From: Gemmataceae bacterium
Lineage (GTDB): Bacteria > Planctomycetota > Planctomycetia > Gemmatales > Gemmataceae
Direction: 5' to 3'
DNA: 7,873 nucleotides
Assembly: GCA_947474875.1 (NCBI GenBank)
Contig: CANJKY010000133.1
Span: 1-7,873, forward strand
Shown here in pieces: positions 1 to 6,198 of this stretch; the first letter of the stretch is position 1; each line of letters starts with the position of its first letter. A program made the position numbers and the translations under genes. Below the pieces are notes generated by a model. It did not search any database. It worked only from the letters and a program-made list of their open reading frames with translations, and had not been told where the DNA came from.

Positions 1-2313
1 CTGCGCCGGGGTGGAGAAATAGCACACGTGCATGTTGTCTTCGCCGCACAGTTGCAGGAACCGCTCCGGCCGGGCGGACGAGTGCTCCGGCCCCTGCCCC
101 TCGTACCCGTGCGGCAGCAGCATCACCAGCCCGCTGCTGCGGTTCCACTTGCTCTCCCCGGACGCGATGAACTGGTCGATCATCACCTGCGCGCCGTTGG
201 CGAAGTCGCCGAACTGGGCCTCCCACAGCACCAGCGAGTTCGGGTCGTCCAGGCTGTACCCGTACTCGAACCCGAGCACCGCCGCCTCGCTCAGGAAGCT
301 GTCGAACACGTCGAACGGGGCGGCGTCCGGCCCCAGGTTCGCCAGCGGGCAGAACTCGGCCCCGGTGGTCGCGTCGTAGTAGTAGGCGTGGCGGAAGCTG
401 AACGTGGCCCGGCGACTGTCCTGTCCGCTCAGGCGGACCGGGTGCCCCTCCAGCACGAGCGAGCCGAACGCCAGCGCCTCGGCCGGGCCCCAGTCGATCG
501 CCCCGCGGGCCTTGATCAGGTCGCGGCGGCGATACGGGCTGTCGTTACTCGGGTACCGACCCTGGGCGTTCTTGTCTTGCAGGTTCTTGTGCAGGGTGAA
601 CCCGTCCGGGATGGCGACCAGGGCGTCGGCGATGCGGTCGAGCACCTCCCCCTTCACGGCGGTGTCGGCCGGGGCGTGCGTGTACTTCGGCTTCAGCCCC
701 ACCCACCGGCTGGCGTACCCCGGCATGAATGGAGCGAGCGGCTTGCCGTCCTTCGTCGCCTCCTCGCCGTGCTCCTTCGCCAGCTTGAGCGCCGCCTCCA
801 GCACCCCGTCCTTGTACTCGGCGTCGATCCGCTCCACGTCGGCCGCACTCACCACCCCGTCGGCGGTCAGCCGGGCGGTGTAGATGGGGATGGTGGTCCG
901 CCCGTCGCGGTACTTGTCGGCGATCTTCAGGTACTCGGCCGGCTGGGTCATGGTGGCGTCGTCGTTCTCGTTGTGCCCCATCTTGCGGTAGCACACCAGG
1001 TCGATCACCACGTCCGACGCGTACTTCTGCCGGTACTCGGTGGCGAGTTCTCCGATCCGCACGGCCGCGTCCGGGTCCTCCGCGTTCACGTGGAAGATGG
1101 GGGCGTGGATGAACTTCGCCAGGTCGGTGCAGTACTGGGTGCTGCGGGCGTCCCGCGGGGGGGTGGTGAACCCGATCTGATTGTTCACCACGATGTGCAC
1201 GGTGCCGCCGGTGCGGTACCCCTTCAGGTTCGCCATGCTCAGCGTCTCGGCCACCAGCCCCTGGCCGGCGAACGCCGCGTCCCCGTGGATGAGCAGCGGC
1301 ATGCCGGCCTTGCGGTCGTGGTCGGCGTACAGCCGCTGCTTGCACCGCACCCGCCCCTCCACCACCGGGTTCACCGCCTCCAGGTGGCTCGGGTTGGGGG
1401 TGACGGTCAGGTGGACGGTGTGCCCCTCCGGGGTGGTCACGTCGTCCGACCGGCCGAGGTGGTACTTCACGTCCCCGTCGTTCTCCACCGCGTCCGGGTG
1501 GTACGGGTCGAGGAACTGGACGAACAGTTGGTCGTAGGGCAGGGCGAGCACGTTGGTGAGCACGTTCAGCCGGCCGCGGTGGGCCATGCCGATGACGATC
1601 TCCCGCACCCCCAGCTCCGCCCCGGTGCGGACCACCGCGTCCAGAACCGGCACCAGCGTCTCCCCGCCTTCCAGCCCGAACCGCTTCTTGCCCAGGAACT
1701 TCGTCTGGAGGAAGTTCTCGAACAGTTCCGCCCGCCGTAGCAGGGTGAGGGTACGGACCCGCTCCTGCGGCTTGCGGTCGAACCGGAAGTGCGACGGCTC
1801 GATCTGCCGGGCCAGCCAACTGCGGGCGTCGAAGCTCTGCACGTGCATGAACTCGAACCCGACGCTCCCGCAGTACGTCTCCTTCAGCGCCGCCAGCAAC
1901 TCCCGCAGGGTGATCGGCCCGTCGTTGCCGAACAGCATGGACCCGTCGATCGGCGTGTCCAGGTCGGCGTCCGAGACGGCGAACCGCTTCGGGTCGAGTT
2001 CGTAGGGGGTGTCGGCCGGCGGCTCGATCAGCGGGTTCGAGCGGGCGACCAGGTGGCCGGACAGGCGGTACGAGTTGATCAGCCGCACGGCGGCGGTCTG
2101 TAGCCGGGCCTCCACGTTCAGCCCGGCCAGCGGCACCGGCTTGCCGTTGGCGTGCCCGATCGCCCCGAACCCGCCGCCGCTGCCGTACTGGTCGGCCCCG
2201 GTGAACAGCCAGTACAGGGACGGGTCCACGCTGTGCGGGTCGCGGCGGAACGCCTCGTACTCCCGCTCCAGGAACTCGATGCTGTACGGTTCGGACAGGT
2301 TCGGGCCGGGCAT
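1..2313 (-). CDS. sucA: 2-oxoglutarate dehydrogenase E1 component (3'-truncated by window edge)
   Basis: Thiamine-diphosphate-dependent E1 of the 2-oxoglutarate dehydrogenase complex. It decarboxylates 2-oxoglutarate and passes the succinyl group to the lipoyl E2 (SucB) in the TCA cycle, in the cytoplasm. 771 residues are visible; family members are about 930, so roughly the last 160 lie beyond base 1. Family landmarks are in order: N-terminal DPHSVDP segment (25-31); LINSYRLSGHL (78-88); AHRGRLNVLTNVL (244-256) and NPSH (307-310), which carry the two substrate-site histidines known in E. coli SucA; GDAAFAGQG (344-352) and NNQIGF (377-382) of the cofactor site; GHNE (446-449); LSGQDSRRATF then RHA (628-643); and LLPHGYEGQGPEHSSAR (732-748). 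The start is the ATG at 2311-2313: an in-frame TAA lies about 19 codons upstream with no ATG, GTG or TTG between. There is no clear Shine-Dalgarno. The glycosyltransferase gene ends 86 bases upstream on the same strand, so co-transcription is possible. E2 was not seen and may lie past base 1. Confidence 0.97.
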   Translation of the reverse strand, partial: MPGPNLSEPYSIEFLEREYEAFRRDPHSVDPSLYWLFTGADQYGSGGGFGAIGHANGKPVPLAGLNVEARLQTAAVRLINSYRLSGHLVARSNPLIEPPADTPYELDPKRFAVSDADLDTPIDGSMLFGNDGPITLRELLAALKETYCGSVGFEFMHVQSFDARSWLARQIEPSHFRFDRKPQERVRTLTLLRRAELFENFLQTKFLGKKRFGLEGGETLVPVLDAVVRTGAELGVREIVIGMAHRGRLNVLTNVLALPYDQLFVQFLDPYHPDAVENDGDVKYHLGRSDDVTTPEGHTVHLTVTPNPSHLEAVNPVVEGRVRCKQRLYADHDRKAGMPLLIHGDAAFAGQGLVAETLSMANLKGYRTGGTVHIVVNNQIGFTTPPRDARSTQYCTDLAKFIHAPIFHVNAEDPDAAVRIGELATEYRQKYASDVVIDLVCYRKMGHNENDDATMTQPAEYLKIADKYRDGRTTIPIYTARLTADGVVSAADVERIDAEYKDGVLEAALKLAKEHGEEATKDGKPLAPFMPGYASRWVGLKPKYTHAPADTAVKGEVLDRIADALVAIPDGFTLHKNLQDKNAQGRYPSNDSPYRRRDLIKARGAIDWGPAEALAFGSLVLEGHPVRLSGQDSRRATFSFRHAYYYDATTGAEFCPLANLGPDAAPFDVFDSFLSEAAVLGFEYGYSLDDPNSLVLWEAQFGDFANGAQVMIDQFIASGESKWNRSSGLVMLLPHGYEGQGPEHSSARPERFLQLCGEDNMHVCYFSTPAQ

Positions 2314-2383
2314 GGTGACGGTGCGCTCCGGGGCTTCAACGGGCGACAGGGCCGCTACGCCATCTTATGCCCCAGCGAAAGCC

Positions 2384-2397
2384 GGCGGACAGCCGCC
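2384..2397 (-). terminator. Small GC hairpin just after the glycosyltransferase stop
   Basis: A perfect 5-bp stem GGCGG/CCGCC with a 4-base loop starts 2 bases past the TAA of the glycosyltransferase gene, in the 86-base gap before sucA. No T-run follows. It could be a weak or factor-assisted terminator, or simply a chance palindrome in GC-rich DNA. The rest of the gap (2314-2383) shows no convincing promoter; a TAAGAT on the minus strand matches a -10 box at only 4 of 6 positions. Confidence 0.25.
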
Positions 2398-2399
2398 CG

Positions 2400-3146
2400 T
2401 TAGCTTGGCGGCGGATACCCCTTGTCAAGCCCGAGGAAGTTCCGCCCGCCCAGGTACAGGATCATGAAGATGGATCGAATCGCTTCCTTCGAGTTCACCT
2501 TCGACTTGCCGTACCGCCGGTTCTCGAAAATGATCGGCACCTCGCCCAGCTTCGCCCCGGTCTGGTGGACGCGGAACAGCACCTCCTGCTGGAACGAGTA
2601 CCCGCGGGAGATCACCCGGTCCAGCCGCGTCCGCCGCAGGTTCGCCACCCGGTAGCAGCGGTACGCCCCGCTCGCGTCCGACACCGGCATGCGGAACAGG
2701 AACCGCACCAGCGCGTTCACCGTCCGGCTGATGGCCAGGCGAACGAACGGCCAGTTCTCCGACCCGCCGCCCTTGCAGTACCGCGACCCGATCATCACGT
2801 CGTGCGTGTCCATGCCCGCCAGGATGGCCGGCAGGTACCGCGGCGGGTGGCTGAAGTCGGCGTCCAGGTTCTGCAGGTAGTCGTAGTCGTGGTCCATGGC
2901 GTACTGCATGGCCGCCAGGGTGGCGGTGCCCAGCCCGAGCTTGCCCGGGCGGTGCATCACATGAATGCGGGGGTCGGCGGCGGCCAACTCGTCGGCCAGC
3001 TTGCCGGTGCCGTCCGGCGAGTTGTCGTCCACCACCAGGATGTCGGCGTGCGGGATGTACTTGTGCACATCGGCGATGAGCGGCTGCAGGTTGTCCCGCT
3101 CGTTGTACGTGGCCATCGAAACCAGGATGCGGGGCGTGGCGGTCAT
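2400..3146 (-). CDS. Family 2 glycosyltransferase, polyprenol-phosphate mannose synthase type (DPM1-like)
   Basis: A GT-A fold glycosyltransferase of 248 residues. The family transfers a sugar, usually mannose from GDP-mannose, to a polyprenyl phosphate at the inner face of the membrane, making a lipid-linked donor for glycan or glycoprotein assembly. Visible motifs: ATYNE (12-16); VVDDNSPDGTG (38-48), which binds the nucleotide; HRPGKLGLGTA (65-75); the metal-binding DADFSHPP (95-102); GSRY (120-123); SDASGAYRCYR (156-166), where most relatives have D-x-TSGFR; GYSFQQEVLFR (182-192); and FENRRYGKSK (207-216). No transmembrane anchor follows; only a short hydrophobic stretch (225-240) near the C-terminus, so this is the compact catalytic-domain-only form. 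The ATG at 3144-3146 places the first beta strand (PRILVSMATYN) right after the start, as in relatives; a second Met at residue 12 would cut into that strand. No Shine-Dalgarno is visible. The sugar and lipid specificity cannot be read from the sequence; a glucosyl donor is possible. Confidence 0.9.
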   Translation of the reverse strand: MTATPRILVSMATYNERDNLQPLIADVHKYIPHADILVVDDNSPDGTGKLADELAAADPRIHVMHRPGKLGLGTATLAAMQYAMDHDYDYLQNLDADFSHPPRYLPAILAGMDTHDVMIGSRYCKGGGSENWPFVRLAISRTVNALVRFLFRMPVSDASGAYRCYRVANLRRTRLDRVISRGYSFQQEVLFRVHQTGAKLGEVPIIFENRRYGKSKVNSKEAIRSIFMILYLGGRNFLGLDKGYPPPS

Positions 3147-3173
3147 CGGTGGCGGGTGCGGAGTGGGTGGAGC

Positions 3174-3195
3174 GTTCGTATCATATGACACGAAC
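3174..3195. promoter_or_regulatory. 22-bp near-perfect palindrome in the divergent promoter region
   Basis: The 90-base gap between the divergent glycosyltransferase and zinc-ribbon genes holds a dyad centred between 3184 and 3185. Outer arms are GTTCGT and ACGAAC and the core is ATCATATGAC; 20 of 22 positions are symmetric, with one mismatched pair. It is AT-rich at the centre in otherwise GC-rich DNA. The core contains TATCAT on the plus strand (3179-3184) and TATGAT on the minus strand (3180-3185), each 5 of 6 to a sigma-70 -10 box. The -35 regions at 17-base spacing are poor (about 3 of 6 or worse). It lies 27 bases from the minus-strand ATG and 41 from the plus-strand ATG. Read as an operator, a bidirectional promoter core, or both. 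Confidence 0.55.
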
Positions 3196-3236
3196 CGCCG
3201 GGGCGCCACGCCCCGCCCGTCCGATCCAGGTGCCCC

Positions 3237-3971
3237 ATGTCTGTCCGGGATGTGCCCTGCCCGAACTGCGGCAAAACCCTCCGCGTGACCGACCAGTTGA
3301 CCGGCAAGCGGGTGAAGTGCAAGGCGTGCGAGGCGGTGTTCACCGTGCCGGCGGCCGACGACGGAGCGAAGCCGCTGCCGGACGAGTTCAAAAAGCCGAC
3401 GGCCAAGCCGGCGCAGCCGAAAAAGCCTGCGAAGGCCAAGCCGCGGGTGGTGGAAGACGACCCGCCGCCGGCGCCCCAGCCCGCCCCGCACGCCTTCCTG
3501 GACGAGGACGACGGGCCGAAAGACTACAAGGTGGCGAAGGACGACCTGGACGTCCCGCGGTGCCCGCGGTGCGCCAAAGAGCTGGAGGACGAGGACGCCC
3601 GCATCTGCCTGAACTGCGGGTACGACATGATGGAGCGGCGACAGCACGCGTCCATCAAGACGTACAACCGGACCGGCGGGGACGTGTTCATGTGGTGGCT
3701 GCCGGCGGGCGTCTGGTTCGGAACCCTGATGGGCCTCGCCGGGGTACTCACGTTCATGTTCCTGAACCTGGAAAAGTGGATGCGGGAGAACGAGGTGGGG
3801 CTGAAGGACGACGCCAACCCGCTCACCGGGGAGAAGGAGTTCTGGGTCGGACCGGGGGCGTGCAACATCTGTTGCATGGTGCAGTGGCTGGCCCTGGCGT
3901 CGTTCGGCGTGCCGGTCATCTGGCGGCGGCTGAAGAGTCCGAAGCCGCCGGAGGTGGAGAAGAAGAAGTGA
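3237..3971 (+). CDS. Double zinc-ribbon membrane protein with MJ0042-type N-terminus
   Basis: A 244-residue protein of unknown function. An N-terminal MJ0042-type zinc ribbon has C8/C11 (CPNC) and C28/C31 (CKAC). A proline-, lysine- and acid-rich linker follows (about 40-105), with KKP/AKP runs, then a second zinc ribbon with C109/C112 (CPRC) and C124/C127 (CLNC). Two hydrophobic segments lie at about 152-176 and 211-229, separated by a polar loop, and the tail is lysine-rich (ends VEKKK). The layout suggests a membrane protein whose zinc-ribbon half and basic tail lie in the cytoplasm, probably a binding or scaffolding role; no catalytic motif is seen. A Cys cluster, CNICC (209-213), sits at the start of the second hydrophobic segment. 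The start ATG has AGG six bases upstream and places CPNC at residue 8, as usual for this class. It is divergent from the glycosyltransferase across the palindrome at 3174-3195. MJ0042-type N-termini are frequent in planctomycete proteins of many kinds, so the domain does not assign a function. Confidence 0.88.
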   Translation: MSVRDVPCPNCGKTLRVTDQLTGKRVKCKACEAVFTVPAADDGAKPLPDEFKKPTAKPAQPKKPAKAKPRVVEDDPPPAPQPAPHAFLDEDDGPKDYKVAKDDLDVPRCPRCAKELEDEDARICLNCGYDMMERRQHASIKTYNRTGGDVFMWWLPAGVWFGTLMGLAGVLTFMFLNLEKWMRENEVGLKDDANPLTGEKEFWVGPGACNICCMVQWLALASFGVPVIWRRLKSPKPPEVEKKK

Positions 3972-3975
3972 TTCC

Positions 3976-4037
3976 TGGAACCGCCGGCGTCAGCCGGCGG
4001 GTGCATCAGACCCGGCCGGCTGACGCCGGCGGTTCCA
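3976..4037. repeat. 62-nt near-perfect hairpin, probable REP-like palindromic element
   Basis: Two perfect 23-bp arms (3976-3998 and 4015-4037, beginning TGGAACCGCCGGCGTC and ending GCCGGCGGTTCCA) enclose a 16-base middle. That middle pairs further as GGGT (3999-4002) with ACCC (4010-4013), leaving one bulged G (4014) and a 7-base loop GCATCAG. Each arm itself contains GCCGGC-GTCA-GCCGGC or its complement. It starts 4 bases after the zinc-ribbon stop and ends 17 bases before the DinB start. No T-run follows either arm. The shape fits a REP/MITE-like dispersed palindrome or a strong RNA stability structure. A full terminator is less likely because the 17 bases left before the DinB start cannot hold a new promoter. 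I believe similar CGCCGGCGTCAGCCGGCG elements are common in Gemmata-type genomes, but that is memory and was not checked. Confidence 0.85.
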
Positions 4038-4043
4038 ATTACC

Positions 4044-4047
4044 GGAG
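4044..4047 (+). promoter_or_regulatory. Ribosome binding site deciding the DinB start
   Basis: GGAG at 4044-4047 lies 1 base before an ATG at 4049 and 7 bases before the in-frame ATG at 4055. Only the second spacing is normal, so translation most likely starts at 4055. Confidence 0.6.
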
Positions 4048-4054
4048 TATGCCT

Positions 4055-4525
4055 ATGCCCGCCCCGTCCGACCTGATCGCCGCGTACCTCGCCGGCCCCG
4101 GCCAACTCCGCACCGCCGTCGCCGGTCTGACCCGCGACCAGCTCACCGCCCGGCCGGTGGCCGGCAAGTGGTCCGTCCTGGAGGTGGTGGCCCATATCGC
4201 CGACTTCGAGCCGGTATACGCCGACCGCATCCGCCGGGTGATCGCCCTCGAACGCCCGCTGTTGTTGGCCGCCGACGAGAACGACTACGTGAAGCGGTTG
4301 GGCTACCACGACCGGGACGTGGAGGAAGAGCTGGCGATGATCGAGGCCACCCGCAAGTCCACGGCGCGGGTACTGCGGTCCGCCCCGGCCGACGCGTGGC
4401 AACGGGTGGGCATCCACAGCTACAAGGGACTACAGACGCTCGAACAGGTGGTGACCGCCATCACCAACCACATCCCGCACCACCTGACGTTCATCGCCGA
4501 GAAGCGGAAGGCGCTGGGGGTGTAG
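4055..4525 (+). CDS. DinB/YfiT-like four-helix-bundle protein, putative metal-dependent enzyme
   Basis: 156 residues, a usual length for the DinB_2/YfiT-type superfamily. These are four-helix-bundle proteins holding a divalent metal with three histidines; characterised relatives include thiol S-transferases and hydrolases, but most members are uncharacterised. Landmarks: KWSVLEVVAHIADFE (38-52), the typical helix carrying the first ligand H47; YHDRDVEEELAMIEATR (84-100); W115; and NHIPHHLTFI (138-147), supplying H139 and H143 in an HxxxH arrangement. The spacing of about 92 residues between the first and second ligand, then four to the third, is that of the YfiT triad as I remember it. No signal peptide or membrane segment. 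An upstream in-frame ATG at 4049 would add two residues but is too close to the GGAG. It lies downstream of the zinc-ribbon gene on the same strand across a hairpin, and converges on the WD40 gene 45 bases away. The substrate is unknown. Confidence 0.85.
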   Translation: MPAPSDLIAAYLAGPGQLRTAVAGLTRDQLTARPVAGKWSVLEVVAHIADFEPVYADRIRRVIALERPLLLAADENDYVKRLGYHDRDVEEELAMIEATRKSTARVLRSAPADAWQRVGIHSYKGLQTLEQVVTAITNHIPHHLTFIAEKRKALGV

Positions 4526-4535
4526 CCGATCCTGT

Positions 4536-4559
4536 TTAGCCGCGACCCAGCGGGGAGCG
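4536..4559 (+). repeat. Left copy of a perfect 24-bp inverted repeat
   Basis: This 24-base sequence begins TTAGCCGCGACC and ends GGGGAGCG. Its exact reverse complement lies at 5753-5776, so the pair faces inward around the WD40 gene, 1241 bases end to end. It begins 11 bases after the DinB stop, in the convergent gap. Together with the next bases it can fold: CCGCG (4540-4544) pairs with CGCGG (4558-4562), and CCC (4546-4548) pairs with GGG (4553-4555). This copy could therefore also act as a terminator between the two convergent genes. Confidence 0.9.
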
Positions 4560-4570
4560 CGGGTGGCGAG

Positions 4571-5677
4571 TTACGGAACGTCGCACACCCGCACTTCGTT
4601 GCCGCACGCGACGGCCAACTCCCGGCCATCGGGCGAGTAGGCGAGCGCTTTCACTTCGGCCGGGCAATCGTAATCCGCGAGCAAGCTGCCCGACCTCAGG
4701 TCCCACACCCGCACCCGATGTCCTCCGCGTCGTCGGTGATCTTTCACCAACTCCCCCAGGGCAAGCCGCCGTCCGTCCGCCGACACGGCCATGCAGTGGA
4801 CGTACACAGCATAACTTTGCCGGCCGCCGGTCAGCGAACGGGTTGCCTCCGTGTTCAAGTCCAGCACCGTGGCCGGGTTCTCCTCCATGCACCAGCCGCC
4901 GGCATACACCACCTCCCGGCCGCTGTGGGTGAATACGATCCCGGCTTCGCTCCCTCCTGGTGGCAGGTCGCGGACCTTTCGCCCGGTGCCCGCTTCCCAC
5001 AGTCGTGCCTTGCCGTCTGCTTCCCCCGTTGCGATCCACTTGACGTCGGGGGAGAACGCGACCGCCATCACCCCGACCGGGGTCTCGATCGTCCGCACTT
5101 GCTTCCCGGTTGCCACCTCCCACACCCGCACTTCCCCAGCAACGCCGTGCGGATAGGAGCGGTAGTAGTGGCCGGTCGCCAGCCACCGCCCGTCCGGGGA
5201 GAAACATGCGGAACTCGACGAGCGGGGGCTGGTGTCTGTGTCTGGACCGACGAACGCGGCCGGTCGGTCCGGTTCACTCGGTTGGATGGCCATCTGAAAC
5301 GCGCCGGTGCCCGCGGCCCGGAGGGTGAGGTGCCCGCTCGTGCAGAGCACCGCCAGTCGACCGCCGTCGGGCGAGTAGCGTACGGCTCGAACGACCGACG
5401 GGTTCTGTGTCCACTCCCACACAACCTGTCCTGTGGCACTGTCCCAGACCTTGATGCCCAACTTCCCGCCGGCGGCGAGGCGGCGACCGTCGGTGCTGTA
5501 CGCGACGGTTTCCGCCCCGTCGAGGAACGGGAGGCGGTGCTTCGCCGGGGCCTCCCGGATCGGCAACGGGCCGTACTCTCGGTACGCCCACACGGCCACA
5601 CCGACGACCGCCGTGACGAACAACACCGCGGCTACTATCACCACCCGGAGGCAGGAGCGGGAGGAAGGCGCGGGCAT
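4571..5677 (-). CDS. Membrane-anchored seven-bladed WD40 repeat protein
   Basis: 368 residues. A single hydrophobic helix (about 10-32, LRVVIVAAVLF onward) after a short polar N-terminus acts as an anchor or uncleaved signal, probably placing the rest outside the cytoplasmic membrane. The remainder is a beta propeller. Seven repeat units begin at about 55 (ETVAYSTDG), 96 (VRAVRYSPDG), 155 (SSACFSPDG), 203 (VMAVAFSPD), 244 (EAGIVFTHSG), 294 (HCMAVSADG) and 341 (EVKALAYSPDG). Several close with a VWD-like end: IKVWD, VRVWE, ARLWE, VRVWD. Seven units make a complete closed propeller, usually a binding platform. There is no kinase, protease or sigma-factor domain, unlike many planctomycete WD40 proteins. 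The start ATG (5675-5677) has AGGG 7 bases upstream. The open frame extends farther upstream but there overlaps the 2H-like gene in another frame. Codon use is visibly looser than in sucA. The gene is the only one between the two 24-bp inverted repeats. The partner is unknown. Confidence 0.88.
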   Translation of the reverse strand: MPAPSSRSCLRVVIVAAVLFVTAVVGVAVWAYREYGPLPIREAPAKHRLPFLDGAETVAYSTDGRRLAAGGKLGIKVWDSATGQVVWEWTQNPSVVRAVRYSPDGGRLAVLCTSGHLTLRAAGTGAFQMAIQPSEPDRPAAFVGPDTDTSPRSSSSACFSPDGRWLATGHYYRSYPHGVAGEVRVWEVATGKQVRTIETPVGVMAVAFSPDVKWIATGEADGKARLWEAGTGRKVRDLPPGGSEAGIVFTHSGREVVYAGGWCMEENPATVLDLNTEATRSLTGGRQSYAVYVHCMAVSADGRRLALGELVKDHRRRGGHRVRVWDLRSGSLLADYDCPAEVKALAYSPDGRELAVACGNEVRVCDVP

Positions 5678-5752
5678 GGGCGCACCCTGAAGCGAGCTGG
5701 AGAGGGTTGCAGTGTACCGTTCGAGATTCGTGGGTGCGACTGGTAACAACCT

Positions 5753-5776
5753 CGCTCCCCGCTGGGTCGCGGCTAA
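5753..5776 (-). repeat. Right copy of the 24-bp inverted repeat
   Basis: Exact reverse complement of 4536-4559 over all 24 bases; identity stops at both edges (5752 and 5777 differ). On the minus strand it begins TTAGCC, and that TAG (5773-5775) is the stop codon of the 2H-like gene. The bases outside the two copies, CCTGT (4531-4535) and CCTTT (5777-5781), agree at 4 of 5 positions, a weak hint of a target-site duplication. The remaining 75 bases up to the WD40 start show no convincing promoter pair. Confidence 0.9.
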
Positions 5777-6198
5777 CCTTTGAGGTTCCCGAACGTCAGG
5801 TGCAGCGGCGGGTCGGGTTCGGGTGGTAAGCCCAGTTCGGCCCGGTGTTCCAGCGCCAGCGGGCACCACGCCGGCACCCACAGGTAGTCGTGCGTGACCT
5901 GCACGTCGAGTGCGTACTCGACCTCCACCTCCAATCCTGCCAGCCGCTTCCAGTGCGCCTTGTCCGGCGGCTCGTCCCCGTGGATGACCGAGACGTGCGT
6001 GCCCCACAGCGGCGGTTGTGGCATGACGGTGTTGCACCGAGACTTCCGGTAGAAGTGCCGCAGCAGCCGGCCGAGTTCGGGATCGCAGTCGAGGATCAGC
6101 CACCAGACGGTGGACCCGCCGTCCCGCCGCGTGGTGCTGTCGCCGCGGATCGTCGGGCTGTAGCGGAAGGTTCCGGTGGTGGCGTGACGCGTGGGCAT
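5773..6198 (-). CDS. Small 2H-phosphoesterase-like protein of an uncharacterised family
   Basis: 141 residues, cytoplasmic by sequence (no signal or membrane segment). Two H-x-S/T motifs stand at the expected places: H68-V-S70 within WGTHVSVIHGDEPP (65-78), and H133-L-T135 within LHLTFGN (132-138). In 2H phosphoesterases (LigT, cyclic phosphodiesterases, AKAP18 type) two such motifs from pseudo-symmetric halves form the active site acting on RNA ends or cyclic phosphates. Other conserved-looking parts are FRYSPTIRGD (11-20), STVWWLILDCD (29-39) and HRAELGLPPEP (118-128). I recall small cyanobacterial and phage proteins with the same order (W-x-x-H-x-S-V...GEEPP...HLTIG), which supports a real family, but its function is not known to me. 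The ATG at 6198 is chosen because it sits shortly before the first conserved block; an in-frame GTG at 6234 would add 12 residues. Neither has a clear Shine-Dalgarno. The stop codon lies inside the right 24-bp repeat. Confidence 0.72.
   Translation of the reverse strand: MPTRHATTGTFRYSPTIRGDSTTRRDGGSTVWWLILDCDPELGRLLRHFYRKSRCNTVMPQPPLWGTHVSVIHGDEPPDKAHWKRLAGLEVEVEYALDVQVTHDYLWVPAWCPLALEHRAELGLPPEPDPPLHLTFGNLKG

Noticed and set aside
28..1740. Long plus-strand open frame of 570 codons opposite sucA
   Set aside because: It is antisense to a gene with unmistakable SucA motifs, and its product is an Arg/Val/His-rich low-information sequence typical of the mirror frame of GC-rich genes.
3147..3647. 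Longer start for the glycosyltransferase on the minus strand
   Set aside because: The extension would run back across the divergent promoter region and into the zinc-ribbon gene, and the family's first beta strand begins right after the ATG at 3146.
3149..4054. Upstream extension of the DinB frame back through the zinc-ribbon gene
   Set aside because: The frame stays open only because of high GC. It runs out of frame across the well-supported zinc-ribbon gene and through the hairpin, and the Shine-Dalgarno at 4044-4047 points to the later start.
4718..5746. Plus-strand open frame of 342 codons opposite the WD40 gene
   Set aside because: Mirror frame of the WD40 repeats; no recognisable domain and no ribosome binding site.
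5678..5752. Sigma-70 promoter for the WD40 gene
   Set aside because: TTGTTA and TACACT can be found on the minus strand, but each is only 4 of 6 and they are 27 bases apart.
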